NCBI GenBank assembly: GCA_017509205.1
Contig: JAFWQF010000024.1
Coordinates: 1-40,794, forward strand
Source: Clostridiales bacterium
GTDB lineage: Bacteria > Bacillota > Clostridia > Saccharofermentanales > Saccharofermentanaceae
Direction of reading: 5' to 3'
DNA: 40,794 nt
Shown here: positions 1-8,459 of the stretch, piece after piece
How the letters are laid out: each line of letters opens with the position of its first letter
How positions within the stretch are numbered: the first letter of the stretch is position 1
Position numbers and translations under genes: made by a program
The notes under the pieces: model-generated
Seen by the model: only the letters and a program-made list of their open reading frames with translations
What the model was told of the DNA's origin: nothing
Databases searched by the model: none

Positions 1-54
1 ATATATGTAAATTGATTGTCACATCGATGCAAGGTATGACACATTTCCACTCGC

Positions 55-60
55 TATAAT
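55..60 (+). promoter_or_regulatory. -10-like hexamer upstream of the small ORF at 99
   Basis: A perfect TATAAT lies 38 bases before the start of the small ORF. No convincing -35 at 16-18 bases is visible, and there is no TGn extension, so the promoter call is tentative. Confidence 0.4.
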
Positions 61-98
61 CTAATCACATCAGGCAGGGAGGAGGAGCTGTTCGGAAC

Positions 99-263
99 AT
101 GTCGCTTGGCAGGGTAAGACAACCTATACGCAAGGCTGAATACGGCACGACAGAGCAGGACGTAGAGAAGCGCAGAGCTAAGATCTACATTATCTGTGCA
201 CTGATCCTCCTGGTATGCGGCGTCCTCGATGTCCTCTTCATAGTAGGAATCCTGGGCCTCTGA
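99..263 (+). CDS. Small single-TM membrane peptide, 54 aa
   Basis: The reading frame starts at ATG 99 behind a strong purine-rich ribosome binding site (GGAGGAG at 81-87) and ends at TGA 261. The N-terminal half (residues 1-30) is hydrophilic and basic, with RKAEYG and EKRRAK. Residues 31-54 form one hydrophobic segment that runs to the C terminus, so it looks like a tail-anchored or single-span peptide with the basic part in the cytoplasm. A TATAAT sits upstream and a good intrinsic terminator follows at 291-315, so it appears to be a separate short transcription unit before proS. I do not recognise a family. The ribosome binding site, TM segment and terminator argue that it is real, but the frame is short and could be fortuitous. 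Confidence 0.6.
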   Translation: MSLGRVRQPIRKAEYGTTEQDVEKRRAKIYIICALILLVCGVLDVLFIVGILGL

Positions 264-290
264 CGGCGAATAACAGTAAAAATCACAGCG

Positions 291-315
291 GGCGTCCGGA
301 AAGGGCGCCTGTTTT
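291..315 (+). terminator. Intrinsic terminator after the small membrane peptide
   Basis: GGCGTCC (291-297), loop GGAAA, GGGCGCC (303-309) form a 7-bp stem with one G-U pair. It is followed by TGTTTTGCTTT. It separates the small ORF from proS. Confidence 0.65.
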
Positions 316-339
316 GCTTTCAAATTGCAAAAACAGTCC

Positions 340-348
340 TGCTAATAT
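340..348 (+). promoter_or_regulatory. Extended -10 promoter candidate for proS
   Basis: TGC followed by TAATAT (343-348) forms a TGn-extended -10 element 41 bases before the proS start. The -35 region is poor, as is common for extended -10 promoters. Confidence 0.5.
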
Positions 349-389
349 ATACTTACTCCCGAAATATTTATTATTTAGGAGTACCCCAA

Positions 390-2084
390 ATGAAAGTTTC
401 AGAAATGTTCATGGCAACCCAGCGTGAGATCCCGGCAGATGCCGAGATACCTTCGCATCAGCTGATGCTCAGAGCGGGACTTATCCGCAAGGCAGCATCG
501 GGAATATATTCGTTCATGCCTCTCGGATACCGTGCCTACAGAAAGGTTGAGGCCGTCATCCGCGAAGAGATGGACAGAGCAGGCGCCCAGGAGCTCATAA
601 TGCCTGCGCTTCTGCCGGCTGAAGCTTACCAGGGTTCCGGAAGATGGGAAAAGTTCGGTCCCGAGATGTTCAGACTTACAGACAGAGGCGGAAGAAGCTT
701 CTGCCTCGGCCCGACGCACGAGGAGCCTTTCACGGAGGCAGTAAGGGATACGATCAGATCCTACAAGCAGCTTCCTGTTACTCTTTATCAGATCCAGCAC
801 AAGTACAGAGACGAGAAGCGCCCTAGATTCGGTGTCATCAGAGCAAGAGAGTTCGTCATGAAGGACGCTTATTCCTTTGACGTTGACGAGGCAGGTCTCG
901 ATGTCTCTTACCAGAAGATGTATGTTGCATATAGAAAGATCTTCGACAGGTTCGGTCTTGATTACACGATCGTTGACGCTGATTCAGGCGCAATGGGCGG
1001 TTCAGGCTCACAGGAGTTCATGGTAAAGAGCGAAGTCGGTGAAGACGCTATCTGCTTCTGCGATGAGTGCGGATACGCAGCAAACGAGGAGAAGGCAGGC
1101 TGGACAAGGGGCGAAGCTGATACAGCTGATATGCTCGAAGTCGAGAAGATCCATACTCCTGACGTTAAGACCATCGAAGAGCTCTGCGGTTATCTGAACT
1201 GCGGACCTGACGCTTTTGTTAAGACCATCCTTTACAACATTGACGGCAAGTTCGTTGCAGCAATGTGCAGAGGCGACCGTGATATCAACGAGACAAAGCT
1301 CGGAAACATCTACGATGCAACTGAGATGGAGCTCGCAGCATTTGCAGACGTTGAGATGATCACAGGCGCTAAGGTCGGTTTTGCAGGCCCTGTAGGACTC
1401 AAGCAGAAGGTTGACATCGTTGTTGACCCTGAAGTTGCAGGCATGAGGAACTTCGTAGTCGGCGCATGCGAGACAGACTATCACTTCAAGAACGTCAATA
1501 TCGGCAGGGATTTCGAGGCTGACAAGGTTGTCGACATCACCAACGCAAAAGAGGGCGACATCTGCCCCAAGTGCGGCAAGGGCAAGCTCGGAATGGCAAG
1601 AGGCGTTGAGGTTGGACACATCTTCAAGCTCGGAACCAAGTATTCCAAGGCTCTTGACTGCATCTACCTCGACAAGGACGGCAAGGAGCACAACATGGTA
1701 ATGGGTTGCTACGGCATCGGCGTTTCCAGAGTCCTCGCTGCCATCATCGAGCAGTTCCACGATGACGACGGAATCATCTGGCCTTCGATCATTGCACCTT
1801 ACAAGGTCATGGTCATTCCTACAAAGACAAATGACGAGGCTATCATGGGCCTTGCAGAGAAGATCTACGCTGATCTCGAGGCAAAGGGTGTTGACGTTCT
1901 CATCGATGACAGAAACGAGAGACCCGGCGTTAAGTTCAAGGACTGCGACCTCATCGGCATCCCGCTCCGCATCACTGTCGGCAGAAGGGCTGCTGAAGGC
2001 ATTGTCGAAGTCAAGGCAAGAGCAGGCGCTGATGCGTCTGAGATGACTGCCGAAGAGGCTGTCGCTGAGGCACTCAAGATCTGA
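390..2084 (+). CDS. proS: Prolyl-tRNA synthetase (bacterial type with editing domain)
   Basis: Charges tRNA-Pro with proline in the cytoplasm. The 564-residue length matches bacterial-type ProRS. Class II motif 2 is visible around residues 135-160 ([17 protein letters not shown], then MKDAYSF). The region at about residues 225-405 is the YbaK-like insertion that removes mischarged alanine. It contains two Cys pairs (CDECG and CPKCGKG) flanking the insert. Motif 3 is near residue 445 (GCYGIGVSR), followed by the C-terminal anticodon-binding domain with RPGVKFKD. Start at ATG 390 is fixed by AGGAG at 377-381, 8 bases upstream. The stop overlaps the next start by one base (TGATG), so the exported transglutaminase gene may be co-translated with it. 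Confidence 0.97.
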   Translation: MKVSEMFMATQREIPADAEIPSHQLMLRAGLIRKAASGIYSFMPLGYRAYRKVEAVIREEMDRAGAQELIMPALLPAEAYQGSGRWEKFGPEMFRLTDRGGRSFCLGPTHEEPFTEAVRDTIRSYKQLPVTLYQIQHKYRDEKRPRFGVIRAREFVMKDAYSFDVDEAGLDVSYQKMYVAYRKIFDRFGLDYTIVDADSGAMGGSGSQEFMVKSEVGEDAICFCDECGYAANEEKAGWTRGEADTADMLEVEKIHTPDVKTIEELCGYLNCGPDAFVKTILYNIDGKFVAAMCRGDRDINETKLGNIYDATEMELAAFADVEMITGAKVGFAGPVGLKQKVDIVVDPEVAGMRNFVVGACETDYHFKNVNIGRDFEADKVVDITNAKEGDICPKCGKGKLGMARGVEVGHIFKLGTKYSKALDCIYLDKDGKEHNMVMGCYGIGVSRVLAAIIEQFHDDDGIIWPSIIAPYKVMVIPTKTNDEAIMGLAEKIYADLEAKGVDVLIDDRNERPGVKFKDCDLIGIPLRITVGRRAAEGIVEVKARAGADASEMTAEEAVAEALKI

Positions 2085-3607
2085 TGTCAAAGTTTTTCCT
2101 GCGTGTATGCGCGGCCCTCATGACCGCTGTTATTACAGTGAGCTTAACGGGTCCGTGCCCGCTGGTTTTGGCTGACAAAAAGAAATTCAAACCTGAAAGC
2201 GCATCGTTTACGTCTTATGAACTTGTCACTTATGAGGGCGAGCCCATAAGAGTCGGCGTTGAGGGCACGAGTTTCATCGTAAACACGGATGCATCCAACA
2301 TTTTCGAACTGGTGCTCTGCAAGGCTGACGACAGCAATGTCGTAAGGCGTTTCAGAAGAGAGTCCGGCAAGTTCGCAGTCGATCTAGACGGCTACATGAA
2401 AAAGAATGTCCTGTACTTTGTTGCGATCAGCTATCAGCTCGGTTCCACTGTATTCACGCAGGATGACAACTACATCTTCATGGGAGATGACGGAAACGTA
2501 CATTTCTACAAGTCTCCGACTTACGATTTCAATGTCGAAAGATGCACTGAATTAAGGGACGACAAGGTCTCTTTGCAGGAATGCCTCATGCCGCAGAACG
2601 ACATCGAGTGCGATGATCCGATCATAATCGAGTATTCAAAGACGATATGCGACGATGCCGAGAGCGACTGGGAGAAGGTATATCAGATCTATACCTACAT
2701 TACGGGCGCCATGGCATACGATAATTCCCAGACCGACAAGAACAACAAGATGGTCTATCAGGACGGCTCCATCTGCCTTCTGCGCCGCGGCATTGCTGTG
2801 TGTGAAGGCTTCGGAAACGTTTTCACGGCTCTTTGCAGGGCGCAGGGAATACCTGCCACCGTTGAGTTCGGCGTGGGCCTTGCAAGCTATGACGAGATGA
2901 TGGCCGACAACCTTCCCGAGGATGAGACTCCGGATCATGCATGGGCTGCCGTTTATGTAGGCGGCAAATGGCGCTTTGTCGACCCTTCCTACGATTCGGG
3001 AAATGCTTATGAAGGCAAGTCATGGGACAACGGCAAGATAGTCGAGGGTACGCCTTCATATAATTACTATCTGCTTCCTTTGGAATCTTTCTCGTATGTC
3101 CACAAGATCTGCGATGCTGACACCGTTCATGGCTATGAAAGGTCCGGCAAGTGCGGAGATAATGCGACTTTCACGATCACCCGCGACGGAACGCTCACGA
3201 TCTCGGGAAGCGGCACGATTCAGCTGCCTTACGGCGTCAACGGCTTTTCGAAGATAGTTTTCGCGCCTGACTCAATGATCACATGCATCGGAAAGAAGTG
3301 CTTTTTCGACTGCGACCTCATTACGCAGGTCATAATCCCGGATACTGTCACGGAGATAGGGCAGGAGGCCTTTAACAGCTGTGAGGACCTTGAATACGTT
3401 TATCTGCCTGAGGGCCTGCAGAAGATAGGCCAGGAGGCCTTTGACGTGTGCGATGAGCTTGCGTACGTAAGGATTCCTAATTCGCTCAAGCGTCTCGGAA
3501 ACTGGGCGTTCGATGACTGCCCGCGCCTTTACATCAGCCTTCCTTCAAAATGGAAGGGTTACGATGCAAAGTACGAGACAAAACCGATGCACTCTGAATA
3601 CAGGTAA
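2084..3607 (+). CDS. Exported transglutaminase-like protein with leucine-rich repeats
   Basis: Residues 1-30 form a signal peptide (basic start, hydrophobic core, LVLADKK cleavage region). Residues about 185-305 are a transglutaminase/protease-like core. Cys240 lies in AVCEGFGN, His285 in PDHAWAAV and Asp300 in RFVDPSYD, in the order and spacing of the Cys-His-Asp triad. Residues about 395-490 carry BspA-type leucine-rich repeats (LTQVIIP-, EIGQEAFNSC-, KIGQEAFDVC-, RLGNWAFDDC-). The region from 35 to 150 is beta-rich and unassigned. Such proteins are surface-exposed in gut Clostridia and may act as peptidases or cross-linking enzymes on cell-wall or host peptides. The substrate cannot be read from sequence. 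It overlaps proS by one base. Confidence 0.85.
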   Translation: MSKFFLRVCAALMTAVITVSLTGPCPLVLADKKKFKPESASFTSYELVTYEGEPIRVGVEGTSFIVNTDASNIFELVLCKADDSNVVRRFRRESGKFAVDLDGYMKKNVLYFVAISYQLGSTVFTQDDNYIFMGDDGNVHFYKSPTYDFNVERCTELRDDKVSLQECLMPQNDIECDDPIIIEYSKTICDDAESDWEKVYQIYTYITGAMAYDNSQTDKNNKMVYQDGSICLLRRGIAVCEGFGNVFTALCRAQGIPATVEFGVGLASYDEMMADNLPEDETPDHAWAAVYVGGKWRFVDPSYDSGNAYEGKSWDNGKIVEGTPSYNYYLLPLESFSYVHKICDADTVHGYERSGKCGDNATFTITRDGTLTISGSGTIQLPYGVNGFSKIVFAPDSMITCIGKKCFFDCDLITQVIIPDTVTEIGQEAFNSCEDLEYVYLPEGLQKIGQEAFDVCDELAYVRIPNSLKRLGNWAFDDCPRLYISLPSKWKGYDAKYETKPMHSEYR

Positions 3608-3615
3608 AAGCCTTA

Positions 3616-4380
3616 TTATTCAGGCGTGTCCGACTTTCCGTTCATCCAGCTCTGATGGTAGTTCTTACGTCTGTATTCTTCAGGCGTCATGCCGGTGGTC
3701 TTCTTGAAGACCTGGATGAAGTGGGACTGTGAAGAGAAACCCAGGTAATTCGCAACAGTCAGGGAAGACTCGTCCAGGTGGCGGAGCATGTTGCACGCGA
3801 CGTTGATCTTCTGGTCTCTGATGTAACGTGAAAGCGTGATGCCCATTTCCTGCTTGAAAAGCTTGGACAGATAGCTCGAATTGAGAGACAGAGAATCTGC
3901 GATGGATTCGACGGTCAGGTTGTCCTGGATGTGCGAACGGATGTAGTCGATCGCTATTACGATGTGGCGTGAAACGACCTTGCTCTTTGTGAGATCGTTC
4001 ATCTTGCGGCAGTAGTGGCGCAGAAGGTCCATCTGAAGCTGTCTGACTTCCTCACCCGTGGACGCGTTGTCGATGAGTTCGATGTAGATGTCGCTTAAAG
4101 TGTAGGCAACCGAGATCTCCATGCCCTGCTCGATGCAGAAGCGGCTGACGAGCGCAACGAGTATTACCGCGTGATATTTGCGGTCCTGCACGGCGTCATT
4201 GCTGAGCCTGCCCAGTACCTGGCCTGCGCCGAAGTTCTTGAGACGCTCTTCAAGCGCCCTTGAGTTGCCTGAGGATACTAATTCGTAAAAGTTGATCTCA
4301 CGGCTGTAAGCCTCGAGACGTCCTTCTGCGTTGCCCTCATCCATAAGCCTTCTGGCTAGTTCTTTTTCGATGTTTATCAT
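3616..4380 (-). CDS. AraC family transcriptional regulator
   Basis: The C-terminal ~100 residues are a double helix-turn-helix AraC domain. The first helix-turn-helix is seen in LTVESIADSLSLNSSYLSKL and the second in VANYLGFSSQSHFIQVFKK, ending in the family signature GMTPEEYRR. The N-terminal ~140 residues are mostly helical and match no effector domain I recognise, so the ligand is unknown. The gene is convergent with the transglutaminase gene (8 bases between stops) and divergent from the acetyltransferase gene at 4565. The 184-base divergent region holds three inverted repeats, so it may regulate itself and the 4565 operon. Start at 4380 is chosen because it is the first Met; the upstream GGGA is a weak ribosome binding site. 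Confidence 0.9.
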   Translation of the reverse strand: MINIEKELARRLMDEGNAEGRLEAYSREINFYELVSSGNSRALEERLKNFGAGQVLGRLSNDAVQDRKYHAVILVALVSRFCIEQGMEISVAYTLSDIYIELIDNASTGEEVRQLQMDLLRHYCRKMNDLTKSKVVSRHIVIAIDYIRSHIQDNLTVESIADSLSLNSSYLSKLFKQEMGITLSRYIRDQKINVACNMLRHLDESSLTVANYLGFSSQSHFIQVFKKTTGMTPEEYRRKNYHQSWMNGKSDTPE

Positions 4381-4412
4381 ATTATTCCCGTCTCCGCGCT
4401 GGCCGCGGAATT

Positions 4413-4498
4413 ATGTCAAAAATCCGACATTTCTAATCAAATATTATATTTTTTACACTAACATGTAAAGTTATGGTTATGATGTCGAAAAACGGCAT
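4413..4498. promoter_or_regulatory. Divergent intergenic region with three operator-like inverted repeats
   Basis: Between the AraC gene and the acetyltransferase gene lie ATGTC-N8-GACAT (4413-4430), TTTACA-N6-TGTAAA (4452-4469) and ATGTC-N7-GGCAT (4482-4498). The outer two are versions of one motif, ATGTC...CG(A/G)CAT, about 69 bases apart. The central part is very AT-rich and would suit promoters in both directions. Binding by the adjacent AraC protein is an inference. Confidence 0.45.
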
Positions 4499-4564
4499 CC
4501 AGCTTATTGAGTTATTCCTCGAAAAGATATAGAATTTTTCCTAGAAAGAGGGGAAGCTAACCGA

Positions 4565-5221
4565 ATGACAGATGAACTCAAGGACATCATATATTCTGAT
4601 CTGTTCCGGTATACCGGAAATGCCAGACGCTATAAGAATATTTATGCCTGCTACCTCCAGGAGAGGCGTTCTTCCCCTGAGTTCAGTTATATCAGCGTTA
4701 TGCGCCGCACCCGTTACTATTATGACCAGATCCAGAGGTTTGACGGGATCCGCAGGAAGATAGCGCAGGTCAAGTTCGCAGTCAACAATTACAGGCTCGA
4801 CAGACTGAGCCGTAAATATCATTTCCAGATCCCTTATGACACCAACATCGGCAAGGGTTTCTATCTTGCCCATTTCGGCCGTGTCATCATTCATCCGAAG
4901 AGCGTTATCGGCCATAACGTCAACGTTTCCACGGGTGTTGTCATCGGAACGCAGTTCAGAGGTAAGAGAAAGGGATCTCCTCACATCGGCAATTACGTCT
5001 GGATCGGCGCAAATGCAGTCATAGTCGGCAATATCAATATCGGTAACAACGTCCTCATAGCACCCGGTGCGTATGTCAACTTTGACGTACCCGACGGTTC
5101 TATCGTAATCGGCAATCCGGGTCTCATCAGACGTTCACCCGGCGCTACGCTCAATTACATCAACAATACGATACTGTTCGACGAGTACAACGTTCGTTCG
5201 GATGGTGTCAAGCAATGGTGA
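4565..5221 (+). CDS. Hexapeptide-repeat acetyltransferase (CysE/serine acetyltransferase-like)
   Basis: A left-handed beta-helix acyltransferase of 218 residues, likely using acetyl-CoA. The N-terminal ~90 residues are helical and rich in Tyr/Arg, like the N-terminal helices of serine acetyltransferases. The hexapeptide region runs from about residue 95 to 185, with YLAHFGRVIIHPKSVIG, VSTGVVIG and IGANAVIVGNINIGNN. His residues in AHFG and IHPKS fit the catalytic site of the family. No cysteine synthase is nearby, and several surface-polysaccharide acetyltransferases look alike, so the acceptor is uncertain. AGAGGGGA at 4547-4553 is the likely ribosome binding site. The 3' end overlaps the aminopeptidase start by 7 bases. 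Confidence 0.75.
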   Translation: MTDELKDIIYSDLFRYTGNARRYKNIYACYLQERRSSPEFSYISVMRRTRYYYDQIQRFDGIRRKIAQVKFAVNNYRLDRLSRKYHFQIPYDTNIGKGFYLAHFGRVIIHPKSVIGHNVNVSTGVVIGTQFRGKRKGSPHIGNYVWIGANAVIVGNINIGNNVLIAPGAYVNFDVPDGSIVIGNPGLIRRSPGATLNYINNTILFDEYNVRSDGVKQW

Positions 5222-6459
5222 TCGGTCCGGTTTTCTTCACGAACAACAGAAAGAAACTGCTGGATAAGCTGCCCGACAATACGGCGGCTTTCATTTTTTC
5301 GGGCGAAGAAAAGAAGATGGACTCTGACAGTTGCTACAGATTCCTGCCTGACCGCAATTTCTTCTACCTGACGGGTCTTGAAAAGCCCGGTTTCATGCTC
5401 ATTCTCATAAAGAAGGAAGGCGCTCTTTCGGAATCGCTCTTCGCACCGGTTCACGACAGCATGAAGGAACGCTGGACCGGCAAGAGAATGGACTTTTCGA
5501 AGATATCAGAGATTTCCGGGATAGCCGAAACCTGCATCCGCGACAGGGACACCTTTGCAGATGAGGTCTTTAAGCTTGCAGCCGACAATTCGCTGCGTTT
5601 TGCGGTCGACGGAAGCTCGGTCATGGAAGCACCCCGTTCGTTTGCCGAAAGATGCCGCAAGCAGAGTAAAGAGCACATGGACATTTCGAATATCCTTACC
5701 GGCATGAGACTTGTGAAGTCAGATGAGGAGATCGATTCGATAGTAGAGGCAGCACGCGTTACCGAAGAAGCTCTCGCCGAGATGAAAAAGCTCATAAAGC
5801 CGGGCGTTTCAGAATACGAACTCTACACAAAGCTTGAATACGAGATGGCTAAGCGCAGCAGCATGCTCTATGCTTTCGAGACGATAGTCTCATGCGGAAC
5901 CAACTCTTTTTATCTGCATCACAGCGATCCCGAGCGTGACGGTGACGGCATTGCCAAGGAAGGATCCTTCATTCAGGTCGACGTAGGCGCGAGAGTCAAC
6001 GGATACTGCGCGGACATTTCCCGTGTGTATTTCGTGGGACGCCCTGATTCAGATGATGACAGGCGCGTAAAGCTCCTGGGACTCATCAGGGAACTGCGGA
6101 AGGCCGCATTCGCTTTCATAGCTCCCGGAAAGACTTTTGCGGAGCTTAATTCACAAATGTATGACATCGCAGGCAAATGGCTTGCGGAGCAGGGTTTAAT
6201 CAATGATAATTTCAGCAAGGACGATGTTACTTCCTATTATTGGCACAACACTTCGCATTTCCTTGGGCTTGACGTTCATGACGTCGGCCCGCGCGACAGC
6301 GTTTTTGCCTGCGGAAACTGCCTTGCCGTGGAGCCCGGAGTGTACATTCCCGAATGGGGAGTCGGTTTCAGGATAGAAGACGACGTCGTTCTGACTACGG
6401 ACGGCTGCCGGCTTTTGAGTTCCGGAGCTGACGACCTGGAGGGAATTATTGCAGAATGA
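5215..6459 (+). CDS. pepP: Xaa-Pro aminopeptidase (M24B metallopeptidase)
   Basis: A 414-residue peptidase that removes N-terminal residues preceding proline, using two metal ions. Residues 1-160 are the N-terminal creatinase-like domain (RNFFYLTGLEKPG). The catalytic pita-bread domain follows. The five metal ligands are all visible: Asp256 (QVDVGAR), Asp267 (CADISR), His348 (TSHFLGLDVHD), Glu373 (AVEPGVY) and Glu388 (FRIEDDV). The length is close to the PepP family. The start lies inside the acetyltransferase gene and the end overlaps the next gene by 11 bases, so the three are probably translated from one message. The symbol is given by family, not by proven orthology. Confidence 0.9.
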   Translation: MVIGPVFFTNNRKKLLDKLPDNTAAFIFSGEEKKMDSDSCYRFLPDRNFFYLTGLEKPGFMLILIKKEGALSESLFAPVHDSMKERWTGKRMDFSKISEISGIAETCIRDRDTFADEVFKLAADNSLRFAVDGSSVMEAPRSFAERCRKQSKEHMDISNILTGMRLVKSDEEIDSIVEAARVTEEALAEMKKLIKPGVSEYELYTKLEYEMAKRSSMLYAFETIVSCGTNSFYLHHSDPERDGDGIAKEGSFIQVDVGARVNGYCADISRVYFVGRPDSDDDRRVKLLGLIRELRKAAFAFIAPGKTFAELNSQMYDIAGKWLAEQGLINDNFSKDDVTSYYWHNTSHFLGLDVHDVGPRDSVFACGNCLAVEPGVYIPEWGVGFRIEDDVVLTTDGCRLLSSGADDLEGIIAE

Positions 6460-7477
6460 TCCTGCATCTGTATATCTGGCGATAAATTCGGGAGGACTTG
6501 TCGTCTTACTGGCCGTGCTGGTATTGGTCCTGGCGGCCGCTGGTGCATTTGCGTATTTTCTCGTCCACTGTGAACGTCTTTTCAAGCGCATATATACTCG
6601 TCCCAAGCCCCTGCCTCAGATTGACAGGGCACCTACCAAGATCGACAGGACTACGATAACCGGAAGAGGACGCAACTGGTTCTATTCGTTCAGAAGGGAA
6701 TGGATAAACGTAAGGACCGGTTCGTTCGACGGAACCAAGCTTTCGGCATATTACAGGCCTTCCACGGAGCCCGGGTGTCCCAACATCGTCATAATGATCC
6801 ACGGTTATGACGAGGAGCCCACACAGTGCGCAGCGTACGCAAAGCTCATGATGACAAAGATCAAGTGCCACGTTCTCATCACCCACATGAGAGGCCACGG
6901 TATGAGCGGCGGAAAGAGCTTTACATGGGGTCTTCGCGAGAGCGTCGATCTCGACTGCTGGTTCGAGTATGCGAAAAGAAGAGTAGGCCCTCACTGCAGG
7001 ATCTATCTTTTCGGACGCGGTGTCGGTGCGACCGCTGCTCTTCTTGCGGCACAGCAGAAAGGCTTCTGTCCGGAGGTCTGCGGCATCATCGCGGATTCAC
7101 CGATCGATACTCTGCCGTCTTACCTCAGAAACGTTCTTGACCGCGATAAGTTCATCAGCACCGAGGCCGCGCTGTACAGGCTCAGGATGCTTACAAAGGC
7201 AAGGTTCGGCTTTGACATGAACGTCTGTGACTGCGCGGTTCACGCCGGCAGGATCAGAGTGCCGGTACTTCTTTTCGAGGGCGGAGAGGACGATGAAACA
7301 CTGCCGCGCGGAGTCAGTGACATCTACGATAATCTGCGCTGCCGCAAGCGCATGGTCGTAGTTAATGACGCAAGACATCTTCAGTGCTATGAGAACGCGC
7401 AGGCTCTTTACGAACGCGAGGTCCAGAAATTCATAGAATCGTGCATTTTAAGGCTTGCGAAAATGGGGCGCTTGTAG
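6449..7477 (+). CDS. Membrane-anchored alpha/beta hydrolase lacking the nucleophilic Ser
   Basis: The protein starts with TTG 6449, directed by GGAGGG at 6438-6443, 5 bases upstream. The next Met is at MIHGYDEE, inside the hydrolase core, so the TTG start is needed to include the N-terminal segment. Residues 12-40 are one TM helix. The rest is an alpha/beta hydrolase of the type with IMIHGYDEE (oxyanion strand), MRGHGMSGG, and a His in NDARHLQCYE. The nucleophile elbow, normally G-x-S-x-G, reads GRGVG, so codon 191 is GGT (Gly) instead of Ser. The acid position is in GGEDDETLP. It may be catalytically dead or use another residue. It overlaps pepP by 11 bases. Confidence 0.8.
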   Translation: MQNDPASVYLAINSGGLVVLLAVLVLVLAAAGAFAYFLVHCERLFKRIYTRPKPLPQIDRAPTKIDRTTITGRGRNWFYSFRREWINVRTGSFDGTKLSAYYRPSTEPGCPNIVIMIHGYDEEPTQCAAYAKLMMTKIKCHVLITHMRGHGMSGGKSFTWGLRESVDLDCWFEYAKRRVGPHCRIYLFGRGVGATAALLAAQQKGFCPEVCGIIADSPIDTLPSYLRNVLDRDKFISTEAALYRLRMLTKARFGFDMNVCDCAVHAGRIRVPVLLFEGGEDDETLPRGVSDIYDNLRCRKRMVVVNDARHLQCYENAQALYEREVQKFIESCILRLAKMGRL

Positions 7478-7500
7478 TATATTTCTTCCGAAATCGGAAA

Positions 7501-7601
7501 AACGGGGAGCTTGCACGCTTAAAACCGTGACGCAGCAGGCTGAGAGGGCAGTGATTGCCGACCCGCAGAACCTGACGGATAATGCCGGCGTAGGGAACGT
7601 A
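7501..7601 (+). promoter_or_regulatory. TPP (thiamine pyrophosphate) riboswitch
   Basis: The aptamer core is unmistakable: GGGGAGC (7504-7510), GGCTGAGAGGGC around 7538-7549, GACCCGCAGAACCTGA ending at 7575, and GGATAATGCCGGCGTAGGG ending near 7595. ACG at the start pairs with CGT at the end as part of P1. It lies 66 bases before thiT, a thiamine uptake gene, as expected. An expression platform that pairs with the thiT ribosome binding site follows at 7619-7659. Confidence 0.95.
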
Positions 7602-7618
7602 TCTTTTAGCATGGATTT

Positions 7619-7659
7619 CCTCCTTTGGGATTTGACGCAGGTCGGTTTCCAAACGGAGG
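7619..7659 (+). promoter_or_regulatory. SD-sequestering hairpin of the TPP riboswitch
   Basis: CCTCCTTTGGGA (7619-7630) pairs with TTCCAAA plus GGAGG (7647-7659) through 12 pairs, with a single bulged C at 7654 and one G-U pair. The GGAGG half is the thiT ribosome binding site. No poly-U follows, so control is most likely at translation initiation: TPP bound, hairpin formed, thiT off. Confidence 0.65.
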
Positions 7660-7666
7660 TGTTTTT

Positions 7667-8269
7667 ATGTCAGCAAAAACTTCGAACAAGGAAAAGATCC
7701 TTTCAATTGCAGTAGGCGGCGTTTGCCTTGCCCTCGCATTTGTCTTATCGAAAATCACCATTTTTGAGATGCCCATGGGCGGTTCGGTCACACCCGGTTC
7801 AACATTGCCGATCATCGTATGCGGCATGGCTTTCGGACCTGTCTGGGGCTTTATCGTAGCAATCGTTTACAGCATCCTGCAGCTCATCGACGGACTCAAG
7901 TATTTCGTCAGCCCGTTCCAGATGTTCCTTGATTACATCATCGGTTACGCTGCACTCGGCATTGCAGGTTTTGCATGCCTCAAGGCTGATGAGCGAATCA
8001 AGATCAAGAATCCGCTTTTCCGTTTCCGCAAAGCAGGGATCGTAAAGGCTGTTCTGTTCACCATCATTGCATATGCCGTAAGATTCGCAGCTTCTGTTGC
8101 ATCCGGTGTCATCTTCTATGCCGCTTATGCAGCTGATGCAGGATATGACAATGCACTTGTTTACTCCATGGCTTACAACGGAAGCTTCCTTGCAGCTGAC
8201 CTCGGTATCTGCATCGCGGCTCTCATCATTCTTTACTTTGTAATTCCTTCTAAAAAGTCTGCAGAGTAA
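7667..8269 (+). CDS. thiT: Thiamine transporter substrate-binding (S) subunit, ECF type
   Basis: A 200-residue membrane protein with about six TM helices that binds thiamine as the S component of an energy-coupling-factor transporter. The ThiT/YuaJ signature is visible near residue 37 (MPMGGSVTPGSTLPI), followed by GPVWGFIVAIVYSILQL. The ATPase and T components are not in this window, as is usual for shared-module ECF transporters. Start ATG 7667 is chosen because GGAGG at 7655-7659 lies 7 bases upstream; a longer in-frame reading from 7625 would sit inside the regulatory hairpin. A TPP riboswitch controls it. A terminator follows at 8305, so it is monocistronic. Confidence 0.93.
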   Translation: MSAKTSNKEKILSIAVGGVCLALAFVLSKITIFEMPMGGSVTPGSTLPIIVCGMAFGPVWGFIVAIVYSILQLIDGLKYFVSPFQMFLDYIIGYAALGIAGFACLKADERIKIKNPLFRFRKAGIVKAVLFTIIAYAVRFAASVASGVIFYAAYAADAGYDNALVYSMAYNGSFLAADLGICIAALIILYFVIPSKKSAE

Positions 8270-8304
8270 GCCTCTTAAAGATCACTTGCTTGGACTTGAA
8301 AAAG

Positions 8305-8339
8305 CCTGCCTTCCTTGAGTTTGCGGAGGGCAGGTTTTT
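8305..8339 (+). terminator. Intrinsic terminator after thiT
   Basis: CCTGCC (8305-8310) pairs with GGCAGG (8329-8334). TTCC and GGAG inside the loop can extend the stem, and TTTTT follows directly. Confidence 0.85.
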
Positions 8340-8398
8340 ATTTGCCGTTCTTTTGCCTGAAAGATTAACCGTAATTTAATACAATTCATGCACCCTCT

Positions 8399-8407
8399 TG
8401 GTATAAT
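8399..8407 (+). promoter_or_regulatory. Extended -10 promoter for hpf
   Basis: TGG followed by TATAAT (8402-8407) is a TGn-extended consensus -10 located 52 bases before the hpf start and just after the thiT terminator. The -35 is weak. Confidence 0.65.
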
Positions 8408-8459
8408 GATTAAAAGGTCAAAACCTTTTGCATTCTTCAAAACGGAAGGGAGTGATTCT

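Noticed and set aside
1008..2090. Long open frame on the minus strand opposite proS
   Set aside because: It is antisense to a certain gene, has no ribosome binding site or family motif, and arises from the strong codon pattern of proS.
7625..7666. Longer N terminus of thiT
   Set aside because: It lies in the riboswitch expression platform; GGAGG at 7655-7659 marks the start at 7667.
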